Assembly: GCA_017590115.1 (NCBI GenBank)
Contig: JAGGNK010003335.1
Span: forward strand, 4,588,001-4,652,000
Source of the DNA: Montifringilla adamsi
Taxonomy: Eukaryota; Chordata; Aves; Passeriformes; Passeridae
Reading direction: 5' to 3'
DNA length: 64,000 bases
A model generated the notes under the pieces. It did no database searches. It had not been told where the DNA came from and worked only from the letters and a program-made list of their open reading frames with translations. Positions 11,380-26,404 of this stretch are shown here, piece by piece. Numbering within the stretch: the first letter of the stretch is position 1; each line of letters opens with the position of its first letter. Made by a program: the position numbers and the translations under genes.

Positions 11380-14300
11380 AGGCTGCTGAGGCATGCAGGA
11401 AAATCAGACTCACCTGGCCCTCTCACCTGAGAGGTCCCTCTCACCTGGCATTTTTCCCATTTTCGATCTGTATCTGTAAAACTGCGACTGTGTTTTTCTA
11501 GCTATTTCAATCAGAAAGTGTAAGTCATAGTGGAAACATGAGAAAAGATAGTCTTTTTTCCCAGGAGGATGAACAGAGTCCATGTGTGATACAAATCCAC
11601 TGAGACACAAATCTCCGCGTCAGAAAACGAAATGGGTGTCACTGTTGTCATCTTCCTTCATACACCATGTGCAATGGAATTTTTGCTTAAGAGGGCTGTT
11701 ACTGAGCCTTGTGTTAACACATTCCAGAGCAAGGGACTTCTGTGCATCAGAGTAGCATGGATGACTGCATTGACTGATGCCCAGGAAAATGAAGTGACAT
11801 CAAGCTCCTAAGATTAGCCTGCTTGCGAGTTCACTTTCATTGCTCAGAAGCACCTTCTTCCTCTGCTCTTCTGCATCTGGAGAGCTTGAGAACTGGATGG
11901 GCTATTAGGGAGCACAGGTTTCATAGAGAAAGCAGGGAAAATCAGGAAAGCTGCGGCAGCCATTCTGTGTCTTACTTTCTCATATATCTTCAGTTTTCTG
12001 TTCTCTTTATGGAATACAGCAGGGGGGGGGTATTTTGAGTGATCCCTAACAGGGATCAGTTTTCTACCACCTGTGACTTAGAAACACTGCTGAAAATTCA
12101 ACCTTTTTGCTTTAACTTTCTTCTAATCATACTTGGGCTGCTGTCATGTGAATGATGGTGAATGACTAAGGTGGACAGATTTCTTCAGAAAAATCTTCCT
12201 TGGGAAGGTGGCAGATTGTCAGAAACTCAAGACTCCATCCTGGGCTCTGTTGCAAATCTGCCTCAAAGTTTCCCAGCAACAGCCACACATTGCCAAGAAC
12301 ACTTGAAAATAAGGCATCAGTTATAGTTTCCTGATCTCCTGAAATGTGTGGCAGCAAGCTCTGCTGAAATCACCACCTGTGCCACAGCCAGGGACAGCCC
12401 TGCAGGTGCCCTGCCAGCTCCCACGCAGCTCTGAGCCTGACCTGTAACATCTGGAGCTCACACCCAGCACAGATTGACAGCTGTGCAGAATGCTGCTGCC
12501 ACTCTGACAGACACTCCCATGTTTAAACACCAGCTCCTGTCCAGCCACATTCACAGAGTGACCTAAGCAAGCTTGAACTTCTAGGGCTCTGGATGGCAAA
12601 TGTGAACGGAGTGCTTTGAGAGTTTTCTCTTGCAGTGCCACAAGCAATTTTTTATTCTAATGTGTTGCTTGGCTACAAGTCTTTCTTTGCATTTGAAAGC
12701 TCACATAAAAACTAAATAGACTTCTCTGGCAGTGTTGGCTGCTGAAAGAATATTTTGTTTTGCAACCAGGAGTCTGAAAATTAAAATGTTCTATAAGGCT
12801 TTGCTTCCTTGCCACGTAGCCTGTTCAAATATTTGTGCCATCCTTTAAATAAAATCTATGGCAACTGGAATAACTGATGCAGAAAATCACAGAGCACAGT
12901 TATTCTTTATTTATTGTTTGTTTTTCAGTGACATGGCCGTTGTTAGTTTTAGTGGACTTGATAGCAGTTCTTCCAAGTGAACTATGTAACACAACTACAT
13001 TATGGCTTCTTGCTCTCATTAGCCTAACTTTGCCATCACAGTTGTTCAACATGGGCTCTCAAAAAAAATCAATTCATTTCTGTCAGTGATATGGTAGGCA
13101 GTGAGGAGGTAAAGCACAGAACACACCAAGATGGCCATGTCTGGTTTCTGCTTGGCTAACTGGGGCTGGACAAGGAGCAGGGGAAAAGATTTCTGCCAGG
13201 AAATGATGAGTTGTACTGCTGTAGTTTGAATAATTTATCCAATATGCCTGAGTGTAGCTGTGGCTCTTGGTTGCTGACAGTCAAATAACAGCCTATAACC
13301 CCTGAACTATTTATTTGGCACTTATTGGGGAGTTAACTTCCCCTCTAATCCTTATCCTTACTACCAGTCCTGCAGGAAGAGCTCACCCACAAATGCAGCT
13401 GAGAAACAGAGGGTTGGTCTGGCTGCATCTCTCACAGCCTTCTCTCGTCAGGCTGGGGTCACCAATCGTCACTGCAGTGCCCCAGAAATGTGTTGCCATA
13501 GGAGATGGCTCCACCTCAAAGCCATCACACAGAATTTTCACGTATCTGCCATGGTTTTAATGAAAAATTTGTAGTTTTGATTTTGCTGACCTTTTTATTT
13601 CTGTCATATCCTGATCTGAATATACGATTACCAATTAGTTGTGCCCATTAACTGAGCTTCCAATTAAACTAACATTTAAAAATTTAGCAGCCAATTTCGA
13701 AAAGGCTGGGGTTAGCTAAATGAAAATGTTGTCAAAGGAGCTGTATTAAAGGCGTTGCAGCTAAATTCTGAATGAAAACAGGTGTCATGCTTTCCTGAAT
13801 ATTAATTTTTATTAAATCCTTGACCCCAATAAAACTTCTCTGAATCATTCTACTATAGTTTAACTACTTTGTGTTGGAAATAATGTAGATGTCCCACTTC
13901 TGATGCAGTAGCTAATTAGGTTAACAGCTGTAAACATCTATAAGAATGTAATTAAAAATTAGGCCACACTACCCATAAAAAACTAGAGACATATCTGGCT
14001 GCAGAAACATTTGCCCTTTATTCTGCACCTCTCTGGAGCATGAGTGGATTTTACAATGCAGAGAGAAGAAAGAGTACATTATTCCTTCCCCTACCCTTTT
14101 TCTACTATCTAGTACAATTTCAAGTGGCTCTTAAAAAAAAAAAAAAAAGTTACTCAAATAAAAGGCTGCAGCTTTCAGGTCATGCCCACCTCTTCTAAAA
14201 CACTTGCATTTTATATTGTGTCTGACTGGCTCAGTTGTGTGGAACAAGTTGGGCAGTCTGAAACTTGGGAGATTTCTAAATATGTTCAGCAGTTTAAACT

Positions 14301-17300
14301 CTGGACATTCATAATGCTACAGTAATAGTGGATGGTGCTATTTTTCCAAGGTTTTCTGGATATTTTAGAAATTGTTGTTTATCCTTTGTTGCATATTTTC
14401 ATCTCCTAGGGGTAGATACTTAATTTAAAGCATTAACCTTGTACATTTCTTTCCCTAGACAGTTTACATAATTACAAGAAACAGGTTCCTTGTGTTATCC
14501 CAGATTCTCTCAAATCATCCTTTGCAAGTCTCTCACCTTTCCTTCTACCTGAAGGAAAATTAGGATATGAATATGGGTATTTTGGCTGTATCTCCCTAGA
14601 ACTATTACCATCACACAGCAGAATTGATACCCTTATGAGACCTCTGGTCTGTGTGTCTCTGAAGTTCTTTAAGAAGTATCTGTGGTGCCTCTGTCCTTGG
14701 AGATATGCAGAACTTCAGCAGACAAGGTCCAGAACAACCTGATCTGCCTCTGAAGTTTGCCCTGCTCTTGTATGGGACATTGGATCTCTAGGGGTCCTGA
14801 CTAGTGTAAATTATTCTGTGCCACTAAATTCAACAGCTCAGGGCATAACCTTGCAAGAGTTTCCTTTCAAGCTCTCAATTCAGAACAGGTTCATCCCCTG
14901 AAGCAGGAAATGAAGGAGAATACATAAATCTTATATGTTTATAAATGATACAACTATAATTCTAATTTGGATAGCAAGAAACATGCTCCCAGTGTATCAT
15001 GTATTTTCCCTTATGAATTTCTGGGGTTTACTACAGTTCTTCAAGCTCTAACCATTCCTTGAAAGACAAAGTGCTCAGAAACCAGCAAAAATCATTTCTG
15101 CTCTGTCTAGTAAGTCAGGAGGAAAAACAGTTCAGGATCTGGGGAGGGTTTTACTTGCTCTAAGTGTACTCTGCTGCTCTCTGAAATGGTGCTCAAATAT
15201 GCTGGATGAAAAGAGCATCCTGGATTCAGCACTAAGTAGGTGAAGTGATCTGGATGGGCTCCGAGGGCTGCTTTCCAGCCCATGTGGCTAACATGGATAA
15301 TGTGCCTGTCTCTTCCGATGAGCAGCACAGTGTGGAGAATCCAGTAGTTGCAGGAAAACAGACAGAGAGCATGTGCCAAGAGGATTGTAAGATGGCCTGT
15401 TAAGTGCTGAGAACATCGTTTGGAATGTGTCTTTCGAAAAGATCTGATTCAGTTGGCACTTGTTTCCAGCTTCAGCAGCATGTCTGGAAACAGAAAGCTA
15501 CTGTGAGTCAAAGCAGGGATTTAGGCAGATAGGAACAGGAAGGAGAGAGCACCCATCTGCTGGAACTGTCAGCAATGTGTGAGGTTCCCCAGGGGCTGTC
15601 CACATAAAGGAGTTGTCTGGGTGGGAGGTTTGAAGGAAAGCCAGATGGCTGCAGTTTCTTGCAAGAAGGTTGATATGCCAAATAACTTTTTACATCTGTA
15701 ATGTGTGAAAAGGGATCAGCCCTTGACTTCAAAGCAACAGAGTGCTTGTCATGCTGCCTGATACTTTTCTGGCTTTTTTGCTGGTTTTTTGCTTCCCAGA
15801 CATCAGGGTTTGCTATAGCCATCCTGCAAATAGATCACAAGTTACCTTGTGCTAAATCTGTGAGCTGCCTAGCTAGCAGTCCTGCCACAGCAAGTAGTGG
15901 GGATGCGGTGCTATTGAGATTGGCAGCAAGCATAGAGTTCAGAGTTATGTGTATCTGGCTGAGTTCCAAATGGATAATTACATTCTGCCTACCTAAAATT
16001 CCCCCATACAGCTTTTTGAAACCCATTGCTCAAAGTTGTTTTTTATAATGTTGCTATCTGCTCTTAATCAGTAACTAACTTCCACTCTACGGACAACTCC
16101 ATTTCAGTGACAAGTGAGGTGACCTTGTATGCATTGTAGTGTCCCCATCATCAATTGCAAATCCATGTTAAAAAATTGAATTTTTTCCTGCATGCTTCAT
16201 CCCAGCTGCCATCTCCCCAATGATATGTTCCTTGTACTATGTACTTGTAAAGTAGTTGTCTCTAGTTTACCTAAAAATTAATTTTTCAAAGTTCTTCTAC
16301 CATATAGTTTCTTTCTGCTGTTTTTGCAATAAGCCTTTTTTTACCTTTTCTTGTTTTTTATCATTTTTTCACCATGTGCAAAACATCACTGGCCTGTATC
16401 CCTTGTATTTAAAGTTACCTTAAATTCAGTGATGAGAAAGAGATTATTCCAGATGTGAACACCCCCTGCAGAAGCTTCCATGCATTCAGAATCTGTCCAT
16501 AATGTTGAGTCATAACATTTAATCAGATATGATGAAATAGTACAAAAGTAGGTAGATCAATATCAGCACCATCACTATTGTAGGAGATATTGTCATCCCA
16601 GCGGCTGGTCCATCCACAGGGTCCATGAATTCCATTTTCCCATTTCCAGGGCCATCTGAAAGCTGATCTTGGAGTCCTTATCACACAAAGCTCAGAAGTG
16701 GGTAGTGCCAGGTGTGGGTATTGAAGGCTGAAATTATACAAGTTCTCCTATATTTAACTGTAATTAAGCAGATACTTGAGTATCCGTTCATCCGGTTTGT
16801 GCTTTTTTAGGCTTGCCACCATTCAGTAAACACATCATTTTAGCTCTATTCCTCAGAAAAGGTATATACTCGGGAATGATTAAAAATGTTAAGCTCTGCA
16901 GGGTGGACTTCACATAATTCTTGTGGAAAATGTGTTTTGATGCCATTTCCATCCTGTTTCCCGCAGCCTCCTCTAAAAAGGAAAAAAAAAAAATGAAGAC
17001 TTGTTTTAGAATAGTATGTTCCTCAGTGGGAAAGAGAAGAAAGCAGAACAAAACATGTGCAGCACACTGGAGACTTGCAAACTTGTTCTCAGTTTTGCAA
17101 AAAACGTCACAAGGAACCTCCCACTTAGAGATCTGTCGTAAAAAAAAATGAATCTGTGATGTTCTTGCTAATAACATCATGTTCCATGTTTCAGTAACCT
17201 GTTTATGCTCTGAAGCTTTGAAAAAAACAACAAAACAAACAAATGCTTGAGCCGTGCAAGTTCTAAAGCCTGGTTTAGGGCAGGAGTATCAGCCACTGCA

Positions 17301-20300
17301 GAATATCACAGTTTACACTTGCACTGTGGCCCTTCTTTCAGGGAAAATTGCTGGTGCTCAAACTCCCTCATTGTTTATTTGTTCTCCGAGAGTGTATTTC
17401 TGCCACAGGCAGTCCTGTGAACCAGATTACATGATTTAATATTTTGCAGGAGTTGTAATAACGAGGCAAGTAGGACTATCCAACGTGGACCATCTTCCAT
17501 TTCAACCAGTAGGTGAAGCTGAGGAGATTTATTGGAAAGATATACTGCCTTCCTGCCATTAATAAAATGAAAGGGTTTGGGTAGTGCTGCACAGTTATTT
17601 CTCCTTGTGAATTTATGAGGGCATTTGTGGAGAGCTGTTTTTCTTCCCCAGGTTCTCTTTCCCTTGCAGTGAGTGATGGTTGTGCCGTGCTGGCTGCAAG
17701 GCGAGCAGAGAGCAAACAGTTCATAAATGTAACTACCTTCAGGAGAGCTCCTGGAGCACAGCAAAGTGCTCTAATGGAGGGAGCAGGAGGGTGGGCAGGC
17801 TAGAAAATAAGTGCATGGCTACTTAAAGAGTTGTCTTTGCCCTGTTTATACCTCACTTGCTGCCTGATATGGACTGAGTGGAAATATTTTCAGTAGAGAT
17901 ATCTCTGAGTCTTAGGCTCATCTTCAGTGTGCCCTGTCAGTCACCTACTGCCTCTGTGCCTGTCCTGGTGATCTCTCTGCTGTGCTGCACGGGGAAAAAA
18001 ACCTGAATCGATGCCGGGAACTCATAAACTTACAAAAGTCACATATCTAATTCTAATTACTCCTTGTACACTGTATAAAAAGAAAGATTGTTACTATTTT
18101 TAGTTTGTTTCTTAATACCATATAGCTCAGCGAGGAAGTTTGTTTTGTTCCTATGGTTCAAGAAGGGCACCTTCTAGGTTCATTAAGAAAAAAAAGGAGT
18201 TTTTAATAAATCTATGTTCAAAATCTAATCTAGTAGAAAAGTGTATTTTTTTTCCACTAAAATCTGTAGATATTTTTTCCTCTAAGGGCCACAAGATAAA
18301 TATATTGTTTTCATTAAAACACTCATTTCTAATAAATGGCACTGACCTACTTTAGTGCTGTTACATGTGTAATTGGGGCAAAATAATGTGTTAATCTTTC
18401 TCTAAATATGGGAGTATCCTGCAAAGCTAAAACATGTAAACATAGGGGACAAAAAAAAGGAAATAGAGCCCTGAATCCACATAGTCTGCCTGCTGTTTGC
18501 CTTTAAATATTGTGCTGTTAAAATTATAGCTGTGAATTTGCCAAGCTCAGAGACTTGTAAAATACTCAGCTGATGAGGGTTAACCCAACATTCTTTAAAG
18601 TTCTACCTTTTTACAAGCAATAGTTTGATGTGAATTCCTGTTGGGATGAGTGTAAAACTGGGACAGTTGTTTCTGAGTTTTTGTCTTTGCCTGTGACAGT
18701 AACAGTCATATTTCTATTTGCAAAATGGGTGGTTCATTTACATCATCAGCTCTTTACAGTGACTACCTGGTTAATGATTGCAAAACAGACAGAGGGCTTT
18801 AAAATAATTGGTAAATTCCTTCTTGTCCTCCTATTATAGTAATTACAGCCACAATCATTTGATATGGCATTATTTAATGTTTGACCTCTCTGCCTGTTTT
18901 CTCATGCTGTCACTAGTTACCTGTTCTCTTGTGTCCTGGTTGATTAGCTGGGGTTGTGCAACCTCCTTGTCTTGCCTCTGCACTGAAAACATCTCTAAAA
19001 GGCCTTTTTATGGTAACCTTAGCATCTGTGTTGCTATTCTTTGGGTAACCACCTATTTGCAGCATACTGTGAGACAGACCTCGAGGGGAACTGCCTCATG
19101 TAATACCACTAATCCCAAGAACCATCATCACCTCTTGGAAATGTCAGCAAAAAGTGGAACTTGCTATACAACAGTCTTGAAATTGTTTTTGTTCCTTTCA
19201 AATTTCTGTAGGAAATCACCCTGCTGTGTCTGTATAAACCTGTATGTTATGTGATTAATCAAGAATTCCATCAAGCACATACTTAATATAGGAACAATTT
19301 GATGAAAGTACTGGCAAGTGTGACAATGGGAAAGTATTGATGAGTGTTAACAGGAAATCAGGCTATACAATCTCATGACTCAGACAACTACAAAACTAGG
19401 AATATTGACAGTCCATTTTTAAAAACAGCTCACTTTTCTCTTACCAGTGAGAGCGCAGCTCCTTGGTAACAATTATCCCTTGTGAACATGGTTCCTAAAG
19501 TGTATGCATTGCCTTTCATGCCAGTGTTCCATGAAAAAGTTGCTGAGATATTACAGATGTGCTAGACTGTTGTGTAATGGCAAGGGTGACCAATGTGACC
19601 TGTGGGTTTTGTCCAGGGGGAACTTACTTCTGAAAATAATTTCTTTTGTAGAATTCTCATGGTACAGTAACAAACCATATCTTGAGGCACTGCAGTGCAC
19701 TGATGAATGAAAAGATGGTGTACTGAGTACAGAAACAGATGATTTTGCCATGAGACTTTGTCTTCTAACTGCTAAGAAAAGCAGTAAAACCACCGTGCAG
19801 CACCTTCCAGTTTAGACTGGTGTAATAGTAACTACAGATTGCTGTGGTTATCCTATAACCATCACCCACTCAAGCAGTGATCACAGTTATTGTTCTTGGA
19901 AGGACTTGCAAATGTCACACCTCTTATTCCAGGTAATGTAACTCCCAGCACCCCGTGGTATTTATAACTTCACCATATGCTCATGTCATATATGCTTTCA
20001 TGAGAAAGGACACAGAGATCAACACACACAGCACTCAATTTAGAGAAAATAAGGAATAGAAGAGAAGAAAGAACACCATTTGTTGAAATTTGTAAAGTTG
20101 TTAAATCTGTCTCTGAATTTAGAGGAAAAGGAGTTCCACTGTGTGCAGCAGGTCAGCTGGGTTTACATAAGATAACTAACAAATGAGTAAAATTCCAGGA
20201 AGTTAGACTGACAGCTTTCCAAGCTAATAGCACTCCCTGCTCAAAGCAAAGTTGTAAAGAATTATGGTTTCCACCATCCACTTTAGGGTTATAGCTAAAC

Positions 20301-23300
20301 CCAGCTCACTTAATAGCTGGAGAAGATGACTGAGTGAAGTGCCACGTGTAACAGCAGGCTGTAATCAACTTCAGTGTGAAGATATAAATTGCAATCCAGT
20401 GCTTTTAAAAGCACGAAAAGTCAGTTTGAAATCACTGTGGTAACGCACAGGTAGATTGCTCTGGCAAAAACACAACCTTTGGCAGTGGCACAGAAGCTCT
20501 TTCACACACTCTGGGACCAGTTGTAACACTTCAGAATTTGTGAGGAAGACTTGGCTGAAAGTCTCTCTTGTGTCAGCAGTATAAGTAAGAAGAGGATGAT
20601 AAGAACTTTTTTCCTTTGACTCAAGAACAGACTCATGACCTAATGTGATTTCAGTAAAATTGTTGTGTGTAAAAAGTCAGCCTGGAAGTGAAGGCATTAA
20701 TACATCAGACTCAAAGAGCATTTATGTTACTAATGCTTTTGGTTGTGTTTAACTTTGGATGTCATCTGGTTTTGATTATAATTAAATTAATTGAGTACTT
20801 TGAATAACCAATCTATTAGTTTGTAACAGAAATTAGCCACCCTCAAACTTTAAAGGCAAACAAAAATATTTTCTGTTTTTGTTCAAACAAACCCTGGCTA
20901 CAAATCATCAGAGTGATTGTATGCTCATGTTCTGCTCTTTAAATACATACTAATTAAAACCTGAAATTTTTTCCAGTGTTTATGATAAAGTTCTACAACC
21001 AAACTAATATATTGCAGAGCAGAAGAACAAAACAGGTTTTTATCAGTTAGAATTTAAATTCTTACATTTTAAAAATTAAGAGAATAATAGCAGAAAACAT
21101 GTTTGCATTAGTTTCTTTGGGTTTTTGTCATTTAATGCAAATCTTCAGAATGTTTTCTCAGTCTGATACTTATTCTGCTTTAAGAACATATTTCAGACTT
21201 GAGCAATCTTAAGCAAAATTATAATTTCTTCATTTCATTGGTTAAGTGGTAATTAACAACACGTATTATGATAATATTTTCTTAGATGTTGCAACCAGAT
21301 GTAAGTGAAGATCAGTCATGGAATCAGATTTATTAAATTCATTTTGGGTTCAGCCTTAACAGTTGCTGTTCTGGTATCACTTGGATTCCATTCTGCCTCT
21401 CATTTCTGGGATCAATCAACTGTTTTCTCATTGTCATGATTATTTTGCATTCACAAAAATGACTGCACAAGTCATTTGTTGCAAAGCAACAAAAAAGTAA
21501 GCCTAGGGAATCTTCAGAAGGACAGAGGCATATATTTGCTTTTTACCTTAAGGTTTCATGTGAGATTTCAGACCAGAAATAAAAATCTGCCAATGTTTGC
21601 TCTTCATTTCCTTATCAGAGATTTTGTGATAAACTTTACTTGAAACAGAGTTTGAACATAGATTGGGAGAGCAGGTTTGAATTTGCCAGAGATTCTGACA
21701 AGGCATTATCTGTACCCAGCTCTGTTGGGATAACACTCTGTTAGGCCCCATGTAGTTATGGCATGGAGCATTTGCTTCCTGTCAGCCCATTTTTCTTGGC
21801 CTTGCCTAATTTTACAAAATAACTACACTGCTGAATAACAAAGAGGTGCTTCATCAGGTCTGACCCAGTTCTGCTTTCTAATTCTGGTATTTGCATATCA
21901 TCACTATGTTCTCTAAATGCAGCCTGCGTGAATCAAATAAAATAATTTTCCTGAAATTTTTCTAGATCTCAAATTTTTAATGTGCTTTTGGGTCTCTGCT
22001 TATGCTGCCTCACTGCAGTACATCTGGTATTCTGTAATTACGTGGTTTCTGACATTAGTGGGTTAATTTCTCTTGCTTCAGTTATGTATTTTTCTATGGG
22101 GATGAGATGTGACGTTTTCCAAAATTACTTAATAATCCCTGTTTCCTTGCAAAAGGTCTGGCTTGAGTCACCTTGCAGTACAAACATAAGCTCTCTTTGT
22201 CTCCCTGGAACATTGCCCATGGCCACTTCTCCCTGATTTCTTGCTTTAGAAAGAGCCAGAATAGCTGGACTAGATTTAGGCACCTGCAGTAATTTGCAGC
22301 GTGAGTGCATCAGTGTTTACCTCCTACCCCTGTCTTCTCCCACTCCCCCATCAGTGCTGCCTGAGCTGGCTGCCTGTCAAGTGACTCATTTTCTCTGGAA
22401 TAAGAGACATTTCCTAAGGTTAATGTTGTAACTCTGTGACCTGACAGATGGAGGAGCAAGCAAGATTAGAGATATGGATAGGATAAGCTGGTTTTTTGTA
22501 GGAAAACCAGCCTCGCCTGGGCATACTGTAAATTTTGGCCTTTTAGATTTTATTAATAGGGGTTTGGGGAGAAACATCCTGCCAACAAGTGAATTTTTGT
22601 ATTATACTATTTTGTGGTCTTATAAAATAGTTTCTGTCATATTATCCTGTTTTATCTATCTAGTTTATTTAAATGCAAAAAATGTGTATCTTAGTTAACC
22701 TAGCCTGGGAGAGGATGGCAGTATAGAAGGTGAAATAGGATTGAAAGGAATTTTACTAATGTTATTAAAAGGGAATTAAGGCTACCAAGGAGCGTATTAC
22801 AAGTACATACTATTATGCATTTTATTCTCAGATTCTTATATAGAAATTCGTGGTAATCTTCAAGGCCAAGGAAACCTGTGAGCAAGAAGGGGAGATCAGT
22901 TTCCTGTATCCAGGTTAACCTGTGTCCATCCAGTAGCTGACATGGCCCTCTCAGGTCTCCAGGTGTTCTCCACGTGGTGCACGACTGCCAAGAGTGCTTT
23001 TCTGGACTGACATAATTTTCATGTCATTCTTTCAAAATTTCCTGAAAATAATTGCTCTGGAGAGAACCAGAGCAAGTTCATGCCGTGTACACATTGTGCA
23101 CACCACCAGCCCAAGTGTCACTGGACATTCCGTCAACAATGCTGGGTGATTAGGTCCTCATTAAGCTTTCTCTTGATCTTTGATTGACATGCAGCTGTGC
23201 CCTAGTGAATTGGCAGTCTTTTTAGCTTTTCTGTTTTTTCTTTCCATTTCATATAAATAAGTAACCATTCTCTTTGAGGCACTTTAATATTCAGATTTGG

Positions 23301-24377
23301 AGAACTGAAATTAGAGTCAGCACATTCTGACAAAAACATAGATGCATAAAAGGTTTTTACATATAAAGGATCTTCTGGTCAGTTTCCAGTTTATTTTCAT
23401 TTTTTTCTGCTTCCTTTTGGAATTTTTTAGCATTGCTGAGTTCCCACATGAACATCTGCAACATAATTTTCCGCCTAAGTGCTTTATAATCATACACACT
23501 ATAAATATTAGATTGTCTTTTAGAGGCCACTTCACTTTGATTTTGAATATTAAGTGGAACAAACAAAAAAAATTATTATTCAGACAATTGCTCTAATTTT
23601 GGTGTCCTCATTTCTGGGCTAAAATGCAACTAAATTCTGCTGTTGCTGGAGTTTGAAATACATGGTCTTCTAATTAAATAGTGTGCAGGATCACTCAGAG
23701 AGCTGCAGGCAGAAGCATACACTGGATAACAGGTATTGGTTTCCTTTCTAATAGCAAACTCAAAGGACTTCTAAATAGGCAGATGAGACCACAGGGAACA
23801 TTTCCCAATCCTGCAGCAGAAAATGCTGCTCATGTGATTTATTTAGAAAAACAAGAGACAGCTGTGCAAAAAGCCTCACCCAGACATAGATATTGGGCAG
23901 GAAGCATTTATTTGCAGTTTACTGAGTAAACCTTTTCTGATTAAATGGGCTTCCAGTACAGTGGGTCTAAACTGTCTCGCTTTGCCCTACAATAATCTTG
24001 ACTTTCCTCCCCAGTCTGTCTCTCTGTGCTTCCTTTTCCCCAGGATCTGGGTGGAGATGGCTTCTTACAGTGTTACTGGTGGCCAGGATTGTGTCTACCC
24101 CAGAGGTGACTCTGCTCAAGCTGAGTTACTGCAGTCATGCTGAATTGATGTTTGGGAGGGCTTATTGCAGCCTGTTACTCCACTACTCCCAGAATGTACT
24201 GAGTCCAAAATTCCTTAATACTTTTTAAATCCTTAAAGATGGACTTTTCTCAGCCGTGGAGAGATGGTAAGAATTGTAAAACTCTGATGGTGCTGGTTGC
24301 TGCTGTTTTCTCTGATTATTGGTGTCTGAAATGTTTTTATAGATAAGGAGGGTTCCCCAGATGCAGAACACTATCAA
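11380..24377. other. 5' flank, no gene seen
   Basis: About 13 kb of AT-rich sequence without a recognisable exon or RNA gene. A 16-base A run lies at 14133-14148. AT-rich homeodomain-like words cluster at about 13610-13700 and 20755-20825; these may be regulatory elements but that is inference. The longest open frame (18808-19254, +) resembles no protein I know. Confidence 0.45.
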
Positions 24378-24550
24378 GATATTTTCACTTCTACATTACC
24401 TGTAAATCAAGAAGGCCTCAAATAGCACAAGTCCCCTCTAAGGCTTTATTCCATTATTCCAAAATTTTTATTTTATTTCCTAATTGAAAGCAGCAGCAAC
24501 TTTTCTTCATGTTGCCCCATGTGGATGATGCAGCATCCATGCAAAAGAGC
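24378..24550 (+). repeat. Inverted repeat, left arm (173 bp)
   Basis: This arm is the reverse complement of 26405-26577 with about 11 mismatches by eye (about 94 percent identity) and no net length difference. Identity stops abruptly at both ends. A central stretch around CCCCTCTAAGGCTTTATTCC through TTTCCTAATTGAAAGCAGCA is free of differences. Confidence 0.9.
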
Positions 24551-26404
24551 AGTGGTGAGCTGCAGATTTATGTCCTGTGAGCTGAATGAGTGAGAGGCAC
24601 TGTAGCACACCCATCTTTTCATTTCCTTATCTGGGTTGGGTTTTTTTCTGATCAGGTTATGGAAAGAATGGAGATGAAGTTTTCTAGAGCTCAGGAAGGA
24701 GTTATGTCTGGAATATTTTTACTTTTTCCCTTTGAATTACCCTTTCTTCTATAAGCAAAGAAAGAATTGTATGTTTGCCTGTATTTAAGACCTCATATGG
24801 AGGCTGTTTCCAAAGGTCAGTGGTATAGGCTGTATATACAATTTTGTTTAGGCCAATGTATGTTCATGTGGCATGAAAAATTTTTTATATTATTTAAAGT
24901 GAACTATAAGAGATTCTGTATCATGTTTCTCTTATGTTTCTCAGATAAGATAGTAAAGGCCTGTTTTCAGAAAACCTCTGTATTTAGGACAATACCTTCA
25001 TGTGCATCCTCAAAACAATATCCATGCTGATGCGTATTTCTTAAAATGGCCTTACTTCTCAGTCTCACTTCTGCACTGGCCTGAGCCTGCAGTCTTCTGT
25101 CTGCAACTATGTTTACTTATTTGAAAATATATATGCACATAAAATATTTTTAGGAATCCACTGCCAAAGTCTGGCAGTAAGAAAAGCCATAGGAAAAGTC
25201 ATGACAACCACAGCCTTGGCTGCTGTTTCTAGCTGATGTCTCCAAGTAACACCATGCCATTTTGGGCTTTGTAAGGGCTCTATGCAAGTGTCATTTTCCA
25301 GTGTCTCCTCAGCTGAAAATGTGAGCTGGGCAAATGTAATCCCTGCTTTGAAAGGCGCCAGAAGCTGCCTCTGCCTACACTTGTGAAAAGTACAGTGGGC
25401 CCAAATGTAATAATAGCCCACTGTAGTTCTTGGGCGTGCTGGCAGCAGTGATATTCCTTGCAGCAAGCCAGATAATTTTAGTCTAACTCTCTATTTAAAT
25501 GAGCACATAATGTGGGAGACCAGAGCAAGCTCCTTATTCACAGAATGAAGTTAACACTGCATCCAACATTACTGTTTGCAAGCTGGAAACTTCCCTCTTG
25601 AATAATATTTGATAATCATCCTTGTCTGCATGACCTGTATGTCAGCATATGCTGAGAGCACATCTATTTTGAAACCAGTCTTAATAACACAGCTGCAGCC
25701 CTGCAGAAGGGTGAGCTGCCTGAACATGCCTCTGCACTGCTCAGCTACAGCAAAGTTCTGCATCCAGCACTGAAATCGGGGCTCAGGAAAGAGCCTCATA
25801 ATTAACCTATTATTGCAAGGTTTTTGGGTTTATTCCCCAGGAAAGAGCATCTAGGTAAGACATGGAAAACGTGTCAGTCTAATAGAACAGTGAAGCTCTG
25901 CGGTCTGACACATTAGACTTATGAAAAGCTCTGTTCTATTTATCCCCCACAAACACAACCTTGGACTGAAAACCATTATATAATTGTTAATCCATAAAAC
26001 ATTTCTCTTGTCAGTTGAATGACAACAGTCTGCACTGACTAAGATTTTTGAATGAAGCTCTTTTTTTTTTGGAGCCCTTTTTTCATTTGAGCAACTTTCT
26101 TTAATACTGCAAGTGTTATAGCTCTGCTATAAAATGCTACAGGATAATTTTAGGCTGTGGTCTGTATCCTGCTAATCAATACAACTGCATTCTTCATTCT
26201 CCCCAATCTCCTTTCCTTTTCCCATTAGTCTTAACTACATGTGAACTGTGACCGAGGAAGAATTTCTATATAGTGTCACCAAAAAGTGAAAGAGCTTTCT
26301 AGCAGATAATTGCAAAGCAGATAAAGAAGCTTGTGGCTGAAATTTCTATAATACTCAGTTCACTTGGTAATGTTTATCTCCCTGGTCAAGCCTTCCCCAG
26401 AATG
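24551..26404. other. Spacer between inverted-repeat arms
   Basis: Unique non-coding sequence. A set of short interleaved complementary words lies at about 25872-25940 (AATAGAACAG with CTGTTCTATT; GTGTCAG with CTGACAC). No gene recognised. Confidence 0.5.

Noticed and set aside
18808..19254. Longest open frame in the 5' flank (148 codons, +)
   Set aside because: Resembles no family I know, has no supporting splice or leader context, and sits in AT-rich sequence where such lengths occur by chance.
25872..25940. Interleaved short complementary words that could form a pseudoknot-like fold
   Set aside because: Arms of 7-10 bases over 60 bases are expected occasionally in 64 kb; no other support.
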